Made by a program: the position numbers and the translations under genes
Assembly (NCBI GenBank): GCA_013054445.1
Contig: JAAMPI010000255.1
Location: forward strand, 1 to 47,405
DNA: 47,405 nt
DNA from: Cudoniella acicularis
Taxonomy: Eukaryota; Ascomycota; Leotiomycetes; Helotiales; Helotiaceae
Direction: 5' to 3'
The notes under the pieces: model-generated
The model's database searches: none
The model's input: the letters and a program-made list of their open reading frames with translations, nothing else
What the model was told of the DNA's origin: nothing
Part shown: piece after piece, positions 23,399 through 35,517 of the stretch
Numbering within the stretch: position 1 is the first letter of the stretch
Layout: every line of letters begins with the position of its first letter

Positions 23399-24046
23399 GA
23401 CGTTTAGAATGTTGGGGCTCTTCACCTTGTGAGGCGAGAATTCGTAGTCGATAATCGGAGTCTCGGAGAAACTGAAAACCCTGCCCCGAGACAACTGACA
23501 AATACTACAAAAATCTCAACTACAATATACCATTGGTTTTCTGTATTTCTTTAATTTTCTCCGCTGTCTATATTTCCGTAAAACCTTGGGGCTGTTCCTA
23601 ATTCATTGATTTGTTCGATGTTACCAGGTTAGACACCCTTGTTTGGTATGCCTGACTGCTTACGGTTACATTGCATAGCTGAATTAATTAAGGCAGGGGT
23701 GGTATTAGTCCCAAATACGAAATGTTTCACTGCATACATGCGAGGCTGACAAGATACATAGTACAGAATTTCGGAGCATTCCAATAGCCATTTAACCAAA
23801 GCTGACTGCATGTTGCGGCGCCACAGTGAAAGAACTGGTGGGAGCTGTGGTGGGTGTGAATAGAGAGAGAAAGGTGGCGAGAGCGAGGAAAACTATATAC
23901 ACAGTTGTGCCTGAGGCAGAAGGTTACACAAGATACACCAAAAATCAAAGCACCTCCGTACCTCCATTTAGCTGTTTCCCTTGCGTTTCCACAATCTCAC
24001 TATCTAAGCTGAATCCCACACACCACAACTCGTTCAGCTCCCCGTC
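23399..24046. promoter_or_regulatory. Divergent promoter between acyltransferase and Erg28-like genes
   Basis: 648 nt separate the two divergent start codons, so both promoters must lie here. A TATA-like TATATA is at 23894-23899, about 150 nt before the Erg28-like ATG, and a CCAAT is near 23784. Joint regulation is inference. No specific transcription-factor site can be assigned with certainty. Confidence 0.4.
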
Positions 24047-24525
24047 ATGGCGCCCAATGCATTCCTCTTCTGGCTTCCCCAGGACGCTGGCCTCCTGCCT
24101 ATCCTTCTCCTCATCGTACGTAGCTTTGCGCCTCCTCTTGAGTGAATGGTTCAACTGACACCCCTCAGAACGCAGGTCTCTCCTGGTACAACACCTTCAT
24201 CTGCTTCTTCGACCAAACCATCGTCCGCCAGCTTTACCAAGGCCCAAACGCATCTCAAGTCACTGGACTCTCGGCCCGCACTTTCGGTGGATGGACAATC
24301 CTTAGCGGTTTTGTCCGTCTTTATGCTGCTTACAATATCACCAATCCTCCGGTTTACGCACTCGCTTTTTGGGCCTATTTTGCAATTGTGACGCATTGGA
24401 CGAGCGAGTTGGTTATTTTTCGCACAACGAAGTTTGGGGTGCCAACGTATATCAATATTGCGATTGATATTGGAGGGTTGGTTTGGATGTTTAGCCAGTG
24501 GAATGCTTATGTTGGCGGTGGATGA
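24047..24525 (+). CDS. Erg28-like sterol C-4 demethylation scaffold protein (divergent)
   Basis: Two exons: 24047-24115 and 24169-24525, a predicted 141 residues. Erg28 is a small ER membrane protein that tethers the Erg25-Erg26-Erg27 sterol C-4 demethylation complex. Seen here: an N-terminal QDAGLLPILLLI segment, the hallmark RTFGGWTILSGFVRLYAAYN, a central hydrophobic helix with HWTSELVIFRTTKFG, and a C-terminal helix ending LVWMFSQWNAYV. The order and spacing match the family, with about four membrane segments. Compared with what I remember of housekeeping Erg28, the N-terminal loop is short and SEWLVFGT is changed to SELVIFRT, so this may be a second, pathway-specific paralog. That is unproven without genome data. 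It lies in the P450/acyltransferase block, 11 kb from an Erg26-like gene. Confidence 0.85.
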
Positions 24526-24875
24526 GGAAATGATGTGAAGGGGATGGTTTTGTGGGGCACAGGGGATATTGCGGTTTAAAACAGTAGACTCTGAGGTGCG
24601 AACCTTCAGTCTCCGCGTCGACTTAGCTACAAATACATCGTTGCTCAGGGAGACCTGCGACACCTCTCCCTCTTTACACACTTCACATCTGACACTCTTC
24701 CTACTTCTTCTGTTTCGAATCTATCAATCCTTTCTGGCTACTGCAAATACTGCACTGCGCTGCTACTGTCCATGCGTGAAACTATAAAGCGTGTGACCCT
24801 CATGAGGAACGATTCTCTATGCAGAAGTCCACCAAAATATTGGATTGCTCAAATTAAGTGATTGACCAAGGACTT
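24526..24875. other. Convergent 3' gap between Erg28-like gene and P450
   Basis: 350 nt of convergent 3' flanks. No gene seen. Confidence 0.45.
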
Positions 24876-26986
24876 TTACCGCTTCTGAAATAGCATGATC
24901 ACCCCTTCCCGTGGTACAATAGACGACCGCCAAGTCATCGTCCGTGGCAATTTGGGATCTCGCAAACTACAATCATAGCTTTGCAGGACCTCGGCCATAA
25001 TAAGCCTCATTATCGCCGCACCATAAAATCTACCTGGGCTTCCCAAGATATCAGCAAAAACTACCATAGATGGGTTCAACATCTAAATTCACTTACCAAA
25101 CCGTTTTGCCAGAACCCCATATCAACCAGTTCGGCGAAGACGTCGTGAACATATTCGGATTTTCATTCTGAGCCATGTCTTTTGCGCCGCTCTTCTCTCC
25201 ATCTTTAGGCAAAAATCGAAATCCATCGAACGCAGCAGGATTTTCATAGTATTGCGGATCGTGCATCATTGCTTGTTGAGGAACACATGCCCAGTCTCCG
25301 ACCTTCACCGTATAGCCACCCGAAAAGGTAAATGTATCCAAGGCCTTCCGCCTACATGTGACTAAACAAAAAGTTAGTTTTCGTTTCAAATACCAAAGGG
25401 CTAAAGTTGGTTCTGACTAGCATCAATACTATTATAACGCATCGATTCTTTCAAAAAGCTATCCATGCGTGGCGTACTCCCCTCGACTGGGAGGGGATTT
25501 TGCTCGAGCTCTTCGCGTAATGGAGCGAAATATTCGGGGAAGACACAGAGATCCACTAGGGAGAATGTAGAAGTCTGTTTAGAAGTGAGTATCGAGTAAA
25601 CATCCATAGTTTGAGTAGTTTTACCATCGCTAATTGGTGGATAGAGCTAAACCATATTGCTATTATTTCGCCGACCATCCGCTGTGCAGTCCAAGGGTTT
25701 GATCTTGGGGAAGTGTCGATAATCCATTGCATGCAATCAACCTTTGCGAACCTCAGCTATCAATTATTGTAGATTATACATCGCAAAGAAAAAGCAAAAA
25801 GTTCTTACAGGTGCCTTTTCAGAATTCTTATGGTTTAAAGATCGGCATTTGAGGCGCTGCTCAACAATTGGCACCAAACAGTCAAACATCACTTTCGAAG
25901 ATTTGTGGTTTTGGGTGGCTAGACGTGCTACAAATCTAAAATAGTTAGGCGTGCTTGCTAAGAGTAGAGGGACGAAACTTACGGAGCCAGGAAGTTGGGC
26001 ATTAATCGAACTAATTCCGCTGCAATGATGACATCTTGAGGAAATCGGAGAGCAGCTTCTAAGAAGGGGGTATTTTGCGCTAAACCAAGAACGTTAAAAA
26101 GGTAATGTTGTATAGTTTTTTTATTTACCTACAAAGTTCTTTTCCAAAGAAAACAAAGCAATTAACCTTCGCAATAAGCCTTTTGATCATCGGCGAAATC
26201 GGAACGTGCGATATTTCTGCAATCCTGTTAGCTCAAAAGAAAATCTCGGAAATGTCAACCAAGTAAGATTTACAAACCACTATCTTTTCTTCTGTACTGC
26301 GCAACTTCATCTCTCAGTCCTTTCCTTATGATAAGTTGAAGCTTAGGAAGCAGTTGAGGAAGATGCGCTGTTAGCAGACTTCTTAGCGCTCTGACGAAGC
26401 CCGTGCCTTCAACACCTCTTTGATCCTGCCATTCGAAACCACGCATTGTGTATTTGGGTTGTAACATCTATTACTCTGCTTAGCGGATCGATTGGCAAAG
26501 AGGGAAAGAGGTATGGAATGAGGGTACCTCTTTAGCAACGGCGTGGAGAGAGAGTTGGATGGAGGGAGCAGTGACCAGCTCTTCGATGTGCGTTGGTGAG
26601 GAGACTAAAAGGTGGTTGTTCGTGGGGGTTGCTATGAGGAAGGGCTTTCCGCCTGCCTATGTCACTTCTTAGGAAAAGAGCCTCGTAGAAGGTGGGCATG
26701 TTAGTGGACTTACTTTGCTATATCCGTCCTGAACGGTTTTGGGGCCGTTAATGAGGTATCTAAGCCCTCTGATAAATCGAGAGCCTGGAGTGTATTGGAG
26801 GATATGGTTTAATGTCTGTGAATAGTAAGGATTTACTCAGAATGTCTCCAAGCACTAAAGGTTCTTACTTACATGTTCGAGATTTCTTTTGATCAGAAGG
26901 GGCAGAGAACTTTGAACTACAACACAAAGAATAGCGAGAGAGGCTAACAGTAGCAGAAATGTTTTCTGGGCCTCTAGAGCATTCAT
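24876..26986 (-). CDS. Cytochrome P450 monooxygenase, 11 exons
   Basis: Exons: 26986-26873, 26815-26714, 26656-26528, 26467-26278, 26216-26133, 26079-25983, 25935-25809, 25741-25625, 25574-25418, 25361-25097 and 25038-24876. They sum to 1545 nt, a predicted 514 residues with no stop. In-frame ATGs at 27028 and 27046 would lengthen the N-terminus; 26986 is preferred because it sits just before the membrane anchor (TFLLLLASLAILCVVV). Features: FGKELS region, I-helix WFSSIHQLAM (lacking the usual AGxDT), ExxR in FLKESMR, and heme loop WGSGKTVCPGRFYG. The heme Cys codon is divided TG|C by an intron. Intron 9 uses a weak donor, GTCAGA. The I-helix and WGSGK signature resemble fungal ent-kaurene-oxidase-like P450s. 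The open frames look shattered, but the gene is intact when spliced. Substrate unknown. Confidence 0.87.
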
Positions 26987-29388
26987 TGCTTTGCTCTTGA
27001 GATAATGCAGATCAAAATTGACAAACATAATTTTAATTTCCTTCATAACACCAAAAAATGACGATTTTGAGAATACCGGTATTTAACCAAGAGTAAGAAT
27101 TTCAACTCGCACAATAAAAGCTACCCCGCCAACCATCACAGGACGTACGAGGGGCAGCGAGTGCATTTCTGACCTCACATCGTTGTCCCTATAATAATTG
27201 ATAGCAATGCCTTCCTCCCCACTACTTCCACCTTTCACGCGCGGCTCGTATGACCTGTCTCTCAGCTGGCCGCTCCACAAGTCACATGCCATTATTCAGC
27301 GATTTGTCTTCACAAACATCAAGTAATCCTCGCGTTTGTCAGAACTTAGGAATCTATTTGTCCAAGCTTGTGATAAGGCCCGACCGGTTGGACGGAGATC
27401 TCCCCAGAAAGAAAGTTGATACGATGATGAACAAGAGTAGATCTCTACCTGAAAACTGCAATGTTCCGATAAGGACAGTGCATGCCCTGGTTTGTGTTGT
27501 AGTCGGGTCTGCTGCTCCTCTGAGGTTCTGCAGCGATGCCTTGGGGGGACTAGGGAGGTGGTTTTGGCATTGGCGGCGATTTATGGAACTGCAAATCAGG
27601 AATGGGGTCTCGACGCCTCGTAACTTTTTACATATTGTTCATGATTCTATCACTGTTAACTGCTAAAGAAGGCAATTCCCTCGGATCTCTAACGGGTAAA
27701 AGCGCTATCTACATACCCCAGATAGGAGGATTTACCAGAAATCTGCTCGTCAAACGTTTTATCCACGGGAATCTCCGTACGAACCACGAAGGAAGCCAAC
27801 CGGTGAGCCTTGCTGGAACTTCCGAAGCATTACATTAACAAGCAAACTTTTAACGAGCGTGCTCACTGTTACATTGGGGATTCGCAACTGCAGTGCCACC
27901 ACCGTTAGCGCTTATGCATGCATGCGTGCAGTTCGGGGAAACCTTAACCATAAGCTTACGATGGATGACTTTTTCGCTATTGGTTTGAGTGGTATACGAG
28001 ATAACGTCGGTTCATGTAGGCGATATATGATTGACAGGGATTTTTGGCATTCGTTTCGGCAGCGAGATATGTGTGTTACTTTGGGGTAAACGGTGCTGGT
28101 GGATACTGTTTTCTGGAAGAGAAAGTCGAGCCTAGTGCTACCTAACCTTATCGTATGAGAGCAAATCGCGATTCGCAATCTTGGTGAAAGGATGGTTTTG
28201 ATTTTTGGGCGGGCTGCGCCAAATCCAGCTCAGATTTGACCTTTTTTGCGTTGACTCAGCTAAGTCCAATTCATAATTATTTCTGACTTGGATTATTATA
28301 ACCAAATTCAAGTCTAAATCTAAGGTGATTTAATTCGAGTTGAATTATTAGAAACTTTATATATACTCTATAAATTAAGTAGTATATTTATAGAAAGATT
28401 TAAAAGGCTATACTTTTTCTACCTTATGTCTTTCTAACATATATTATACAAGAAAAATGCTTATATATAGCCTATTATTTATTAAAGTAACTAAAACTAT
28501 CTTAATACCTTTAAATTTATTTTAATAGCGTAAGTGAGCAACTCAAATTCGAATTATATAATTTTAACTTACCGAGCTCAATTCCAAATTCGATTCTGAA
28601 TCTGATTAAAGTTAGACTCGGGCTCGCCTTGCCCTGCTATCTGCATGTAATATATGCGCACGTAATACGATGTACATCAATTGCTCGATCTGACTCATCC
28701 GAGCTGAAATTCAAAATATGGCGCAGCTGTGCTTGTCAATGCTCCATTCATTTCGTTATAATCCTCCACTGCCTCCACATCATATTTAGCCTACCGAGGA
28801 ACTCAAGAGGATGTGCCTTCCCCTGCAGAAATTCTACCCGTTGGTAAGCTTTTACAAACCTATGTTGGAACTGAGGAGAAAAAGGTTGCATCCAAGACCC
28901 CTTGAAAGGGGCTATACTGTTCTTTGAGATTGCTACACGTTGTGTGTGAGATACGGGATGAGATCGGAAGGTACCATCTTCAGGAGTGGATGATTTGTGT
29001 CAGGTACAAGCGAGTTACCATCGATCAACTTTCCTATTTTGATAGAACTTTATATATTCTTGCCAATGAGAAGATTAAATTTCGTGTCGAGTTTTAAATT
29101 TAGTGTGTAAAAGGTTTTTCTAGCAATTAAGCAGTATCATGAGGACCCATTGGACTTCAAACAATCGTACATGCACCATGAATAGCAAATGGGAATTTGT
29201 CAGTATCAAGTAATTTTCAGAAACTCTCAATGTACTTTTTTCTCATGGATCAGAATTGATATTCCAAGATGAAAACATATTACCGGCCGTCTGTGGGACT
29301 TTTGACTTTTCAAGAAACGCCAAGCAAGGGAAACCAAGATTTCCTAGAGCTGCAAAGGCCTGATCTCGAATTCAAGTCCATCATTTAG
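26987..29388. other. 2.4-kb gene-free interval with AT-rich island
   Basis: Between two minus-strand P450 genes. No convincing ORF. The stretch 28240-28620 is strongly AT-rich, dense in TTTA/TATA words and bordered by GC-richer sequence (GGGCGGGCTGCGCC near 28207; GGGCTCGCCTTGCCC near 28619). This suggests a decayed repeat. No terminal repeats were confirmed. Confidence 0.45.
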
Positions 29389-31200
29389 TTACTTTTTCCT
29401 TGGTCTCAACTTGACCGAGAGATCATCCCCAGCCTTGGCAGACATGATCCCTAAAACCGGATTACCCTCTTCCATTTTTGGGAACTTCCTCTCTCCAGCA
29501 ATCTCAAGGTCAAAGCGGTGTAATATCATAGCCACGTACAAAATGACGGCTTGCTTCGCAATAAAGCGACCAGGACATATCGTAGTCCCCCCTCCAAACG
29601 GCTTCCAGCTTTTCGAGTTGAGTAACTTCTCGTTGTTAAAGAATCTGGTAGGCTTAAATGACTTAGCATCCTCGCCAAATGTGCTGGCGTTGAAGTGTAG
29701 CTGGCGATTGGGGATCATCACTCGATTTCCTTTCCGTAGAATTTTGCCCCCAATAGTTGTATCCTCCATGATGTAGCGAACAGATGACGAGTATGCTGAG
29801 AGACGAATGGTTTCGTTCCAAATGCCATTGAGATGAGGACACTCCTCCTCGAGATATTTGATATCGGGAATGTCACCGTCTGCGAATGCACCATTAGTCT
29901 CCTCACCTATGAGTGAAACCAGTTCCGGGTCAAATAGAATGTATGAAAACATCCAGAAACAGGCTCGGCGAGTGTTTGTATTGATCCTGGTGGAGCAGTT
30001 TTATCAGATGGAAGTTTCAACAGCATGAATTGGTAATTGCACTTACCCCCAGTAGATGGTCATCATCATCACAGCAACATCGTGAGTGGAAAATCCCAAA
30101 TTTCTCATCTCTTTTTCCATTGCCGGTGTAAACCATGACGATTTGCCCCTCTTCTCTTCTGGAATTTCAAAATAACGCTCCAAACCAGCTATAACCTTTT
30201 CTTTGGCCTTGAACATGTCACTGGCTAAAAATCTGGGATACTGGTAAAGAACCTGCCAAGTGTAATCATCGAATTCTAGAAAATCCCATGTCAACTGAGA
30301 GTCGATTTCTGCGAGATGTGGGCCAAAGTAGGCTTCCTGCCCAGCACAAATCATAACATCTGAAGTCCAAAGGTTTAGTGGGAGTACAACTTCTTGATCA
30401 CTGACTGATGAAGCATAGGAAGCCTGGGCCATATTTTTGAAGGTGAATGACCTATTGAAAAAGTCGAGAAAGACGCCCCGAAGCTCATCCAGAGGTGCTC
30501 CGGGAAATAGTTGATGCATGTGTAATTCCCTTGCTAGCTTTGCAAGTGGTCGATTATGTGGGTTGGGAAAAATAGCTTTCTTTGGATCTGGTGTTTCGAA
30601 CATCTTGTGGACAACGAATTCCGAGGAGCCAGATGTTCGCATAACTCTCCTGACAAACTCATCGAAAGACAAAGTACTCATGTTTTTGTAAGCCTCCATG
30701 GCATCAGAGGGGTTCGTGAGTATGTAGAGCTTGGTCGCAGCCACGGTGATGGCATACGGCTCTCGATTGCCGAAATAATCCCTATGTCTGATCAGCGAGG
30801 TGATAGAAAGTGCTTTGGGGATGATTATACTTGGCATAGTCCAGGAGATTATTTGAATTGTTGAAGAAAGAGATTCCATGGCCTGCAGTGCACTGATCAG
30901 AGATGAGACTCTTAAATTTGAAACGATTCAAAGGTTATTATTCACCGAGAACTGTTCAAAGTTTGTCAGATACTGTACTGGTAGGACAAAGTGATAGCTC
31001 AAGAGAGGCTTACTTGGAATCCAGTAAGGCAGTTCTTTTGGGTCATCGGGGTAGGCCAAGGGCAGAAGCACGAATTTCACAACCCTCCAAACAAGAAGAC
31101 TAGCACCCAGAAGACAAACTGCGACTATATAAGAATGACTTTGAAGTAATTGGGCACCTTCCGCGAGCAACAGAGTACGGTGAAAGGCATCTGACTCCAT
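29389..31200 (-). CDS. Cytochrome P450 of the CYP7/CYP8-like (sterol hydroxylase-like) group
   Basis: Four exons: 31200-31014, 30882-30831, 30781-30047 and 29986-29389. They sum to 1572 nt, a predicted 523 residues. The ATG at 31200 is the first in the frame and precedes a membrane anchor (YIVAVCLLGASLLVW). A PDDPKELPYWIP hinge follows, and a 52-nt second exon gives SHGISFFNN and joins to DYFGNREPYAITV. The I-helix reads YWGINTNTRRACFWMF, with Asn where most P450s carry acid/Thr. I associate this form with CYP7/CYP8-type enzymes such as sterol 7- or 12-alpha-hydroxylases and prostacyclin synthase. ExxR is in WNETIRLSAY, and the heme loop is KPFGGGTTICPGRFIAK. All key residues are present. A steroid-like substrate is inference from family resemblance and from Erg26-like and Erg28-like genes nearby. 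Confidence 0.88.
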
Positions 31201-32804
31201 TGTGCAGAGTGACGTTTTCTGTGGAAGGGCCAGAGCAGAGCGCAACTAAAGATGATCGTCGGGGTGAGGGAAACTTCTAAAAAAGGAGGATGTAGAAGTC
31301 AGCGCTCTAGGAGATGGGGAGATGGAAGGTATGGGTGCATTGGATTTCTAGACTCAAACGAAAATTAACGGGCACTTTTTGCATAACGCGATCTACGAGA
31401 CCTCTTGATTGTACCTAGGTAGCTTATCGGCTTGAGCTCTCAAGTTTTCTTTCCACTGGAGAACCCTGAACATTTCTGACCAGTAACCGCCTGGTTCCTG
31501 TACCCCACTGCGGCACTGACTGCTGCACTGCTGCACCTCTGTACCTCTCAACTGCTGGCTAAACCGCTAACTCCTACCCGAATTGGGGACCAGCCTTATT
31601 ATTTCGCTATCCCAGAACCGCAAAATAATTTGTGTGAGCACAGGGGCATACAGGGGTCAGGACTGACGCGGTCTACAGTACGAAGTGGTGGGAGACAATC
31701 CGGTACCGTTAGCAGGATTGAGAATTTGAGGCGCCCGCCACCCGAGCTGACACTCTGCTGAGCAATCTATGGGGTATGCAGAAGACCATACGGACAGTCG
31801 GTCCGGGGTAGGCGCCCTGCGGTACGACACTCTGAATGATTCCCAATACAACCGAACCTCGATATCAGCAGGTGGGGCAAACAAGGTTTTCTAAGCATTT
31901 TAGAAATAAATGCTCACAGCAATTTTATTACGTATATTACATATAAATGAAAATATCTGAAATTATAAATATGTAGAAATATACACGCCATAATTAGAGA
32001 AAATATCTATAAACAATTAAATTAATATAAAGTTTAATAATCGATTTATAAATATACTCTTAAGTTCCTCGCGGGAGGAGTCCTTATATTTCCGAAGTGT
32101 ACTACTCGAACTGCTTCCTCTTTTACACTTGTATTCGACACATCACCCTTAACAGTACAGGCCGGAAGACATTTGGGGGTTGTGAACTCTGAGCATATGG
32201 TACCTAGTGAGGTTATACAAAGCTTAGGTGTGCGGCCGTGTGCCTAAATTTGGGACGAATATTGTAGGCGTTATATGCTTATGCGCAATGTGCTTATGTC
32301 AGGGTAAATGGCGCAGTCTGCACCACACTGTGTTTGAGCCCAGAACTTGCGATCTTCCGATGGGCCACCCCTCGGTAGGAAGGTTGCACCAGCAGTACAG
32401 CACTTGAGTTGCAGCTGCGGCTTTTTTAAGGTTCTGCTACTGTGCTACACGAGCCCTGGTGGAATCGGGGTCCCCATTTCTGAGGTCTGGGAACTTGCCG
32501 AAACTGAATCCTTCGAAATTTGCTTGAGGTGAGATCATGGATTTCAAAGGAGCACGCGAAAACGTAAAGGGGGTCGCCGACCTCGTTCGCTTAGGATGAG
32601 CCTTCCTTCTTGCTTATTTTCGATCTTGAAAATCCTCTATTTGCAACACAGAGACAGAGACAGCGTTCGCTCGAACATCCCCTATTTTCAATCCTCGAAA
32701 AGCCAATAACTTTGCCTTTTTTATAACTTAAGAAGTCTTTCTTTTCCTCAGAACTAACCCTCTGGCCACAAGGCGTCAAAGGACATAAAACACTATTCCA
32801 TACG
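31201..32804. other. 1.6-kb divergent intergenic region with AT-rich island
   Basis: Lies between the CYP7-like gene (minus) and the SAT4-type gene (plus), so it holds both promoters. The stretch 31895-32070 is extremely AT-rich, with repeated ATATAAAT-like words, and looks like a decayed insertion. No gene is supported. Confidence 0.45.
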
Positions 32805-34298
32805 ATGTCTGCTCAAATCCCTCCCGGAACAGACCTTTCTACAATACCTGCTGGTATTCCACCACTAGGTGTGACACCAAACTTTGTGGATCCGCCGTCT
32901 CTAGCACATGTGGTCCTCGGTGTTAATATCACTTTTATGATTCTGGCCACACTTGCTGTGACTGGGCGATTGATAACAAATGTCACTAAAAAGCGCGTAA
33001 CTGGTTTAGACGATAGTACAGTTCCTATTATCTCTGAAGTTTTGACTTCTGGGCTTACGGTTTTTAGGCTTTTGCTTTCTTGCTTTTGTTGGAGCAGTCG
33101 GGTATTCAGCTCTCGTTTTCCACAGTGAGTCCACAAATCGGTAAAAAAAATTATCCTTTTGAAATTTGGATACTAACTTTGCACAGCTATAAAATTCAAC
33201 CGGCATCAGTGGGATATACCGCTTAGCTGGTTCGATGCTAGCTATTTCAAGGTCAGTGTCCCTTTGACTAAAACTTCGTGATCGTTGGCTGAAGAACCAG
33301 ACCTCTTTTGCATCAGAAATCGTGCTTTACCCAACGACATTCTTTGCAAAAAGTCTCGATTCTCCTACTCTACAGCAGAATCTTTGTTGCAAGCAACAGT
33401 CGCAACATGATCTATCTCATTTACCTCGGCATACTTGCTTCATTCTGCTTCTACATCCCCAATATCATACTTGCATCATGGTATTGTGCCCCACATATTG
33501 GAGAAAGTTGGAATCTTGAAACAGCTCTCAGATGCAAGGACACGGAGAGATGGTATCTTGCACAAGCGGTCCTGATAGTTTTGCTGGACTTGTACATTTT
33601 TATTCTACCTCTGCCAACGCTCCTCAAACTAAATATGTCGCGCAACCGGAGAATCAGCGTGCTTCTCGTCTTCATGACCGCTCTGCTGTAAGTCACCCTG
33701 CAATTGACAAAGCCTGGAACCGGAGCGAAAATGCTGACTTAAAAGGGCTATCATTGCTGCTATTGCTACTTTGGCAAACCGCCCAACACTGCTGAACACA
33801 GCCGATCAAACGTGGTATGGCTCAGTTGCAATTGTCTGCTCGTAAGTTGCTATTTTTGTTTGACAAATCGACTCTTTATTTTTAACTCTTGCTAATATTT
33901 GAGTTCACAGTTCCGTGGAGAACTACGTTGCCATCATTGTCAGCTCCGCTCCAGCGCTCTCCTGCTTCCTCAAAGTCTACATCGTCGACACTGCCTTTTA
34001 CAACACCCTTCGATCTCGCTTCCTGTCGACCACTTCTGGAGGCTCAAAAGACCAGTCCAAGAAATCCTGGCCTGCTTCAAGACCCGAGATTGTCAAGAAT
34101 TCCTCGGAGTCATCATCAAAACTGAACTCTACAAATGAATACGTGAACTTGGACAATGTATCAGGGACGGAATTCCATAGCCAGGTTCAGACAGGAGCTC
34201 CGGCGGCAGGCTCTCGAACACAAAATGGCATCTTGAGATCCGTGGATGTGACACAAGGCTTTGAAGATAGAGAACATGGGGGTGGATATGCTGTTTAA
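32805..34298 (+). pseudogene. SAT4/rhodopsin-like 7TM integral membrane protein, with one-base frameshift
   Basis: Exons: 32805-33015, 33068-33124, 33187-33251, 33301-33687, 33728/33748-region to 33841, and a last exon to 34298. The family (often annotated rhodopsin-domain or PTH11-like) consists of fungal seven-helix membrane proteins, mostly uncharacterised. Conserved pieces: GVNITFMILATLAVTGR, FVGAVGYSALVF, TSFASEIVLYPTTFFAK, VSILLLYSRIF, SWYCAPHIGESW and a Ser-rich cytosolic tail. The frames before and after residue K of FFAK do not connect. The A-run at 33348-33352 has five A where four would keep the frame, and downstream splice phases fit only with one base fewer. It is either a homopolymer sequencing error or a recent pseudogene. 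Its position inside the P450/sterol-enzyme block suggests nothing definite about role. Confidence 0.78.
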
Positions 34299-35517
34299 AG
34301 TCTGTGGCTGCCATCAAAACATATTCTATCTATTGTACAATATCATACATACGAGAAATTGACCACGTAATTGGCCTCAAATAATGTAATTCCAATTGGC
34401 ATAGGAACACAGTGGACAGTAAGCACTGAACCATTCAAGTCATCTGGCTTTCGCCCACTGAAACGAGAACCATTTGCACCAGAACCGCTATTCCCACTTC
34501 ACCAAATGCCACATCCAAAATCGAGCCGCGGCCTATTGGAGTTTGGGCTTGGTGGTATAATACACTAGTATCATATTATTCCGTAAAACGAATCAAATAT
34601 CCTCTATAACGTCACATATGCATGATATAGCATCATTGAATGCCACCTAAAAGGGTGTGGAGGGACTTGCTAGTAGGAGTGTTCAGGAGCCGAATGTAGC
34701 ATCCTTCATCTTGATCATTAATTCGTTCACGTACTTCAACTCCAGAGTGATAGCAAATGAGATTAGAACCAAAACCGCCGGATATTGTTGAAGAGGAACC
34801 CATAATTCCCATTAAAGGCTTTCGCCGCATTTGGAGATCGTATGGGTGCCGAACCGCCGAACCAGCTGGCACCGGTCGGTGAGAGGGATATGGTTAACGA
34901 GCTTGCCATACAGATCACGCACCGAGACGCTGGCATAAGCTGAAAGCTGAATAAGCTTGGATCCGATTACTGTACGAGTAAAACAAATGGATAAACATAA
35001 GCATGCTGCAGCAGGAGGGTTACAATGTATGTATGTAAGACGCGTGACGATTCGTCAAACACAATGTATGGTAAAAATTCCAAGTCGCATGAAATGCAGC
35101 GCAGTGACTGCAGCTGTGTCACCTATTGCTTACACACTTATACCCCGTGCAGGCTCGGAAGTAAATGACCGGGGAACACATTCCGATCCATGTCTTAACA
35201 CCTGGCATATGAAATTCTTAAAACCTGTGTAATTTAGACGGGTAAATTGTTACAGTTGTTGCACAACTCAGGAGGCTGGGAACAACATTTTGAGAGATGG
35301 ATTTCAACATGAACGATATTGACTATCACGCATCTAAAGCAAAGTGAATTTCAACCACGCTTCCGGCAGAAACCCCTTCGTGTACAGGCGGTGAAATTTT
35401 AGTAGTGTTTGTGCCACCAATTCATCATTTCACATCGTTGCTTTGATATTGAAAAAAAAAATACCACGTCGTCGCTTATGAGAGCATCATTGAACCACCC
35501 CCATACCATCCGCCATC
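34299..35517. other. Intergenic region upstream of the Erg26-like gene
   Basis: 1.2 kb with no convincing gene. A poly-A tract (about 35451-35461) lies about 60 nt before the Erg26-like start. It is presumed to be promoter. Confidence 0.4.

Noticed and set aside
24876..26986. Interpretation of the fragmented P450 as a pseudogene
   Set aside because: Eleven exons with GT-AG borders give one continuous 514-residue frame with all P450 motifs.
32305..32372. Sequence around GGCGCAGTCTGC resembling a tRNA D-arm
   Set aside because: No T-arm or acceptor stem; the similarity is limited to a few bases.
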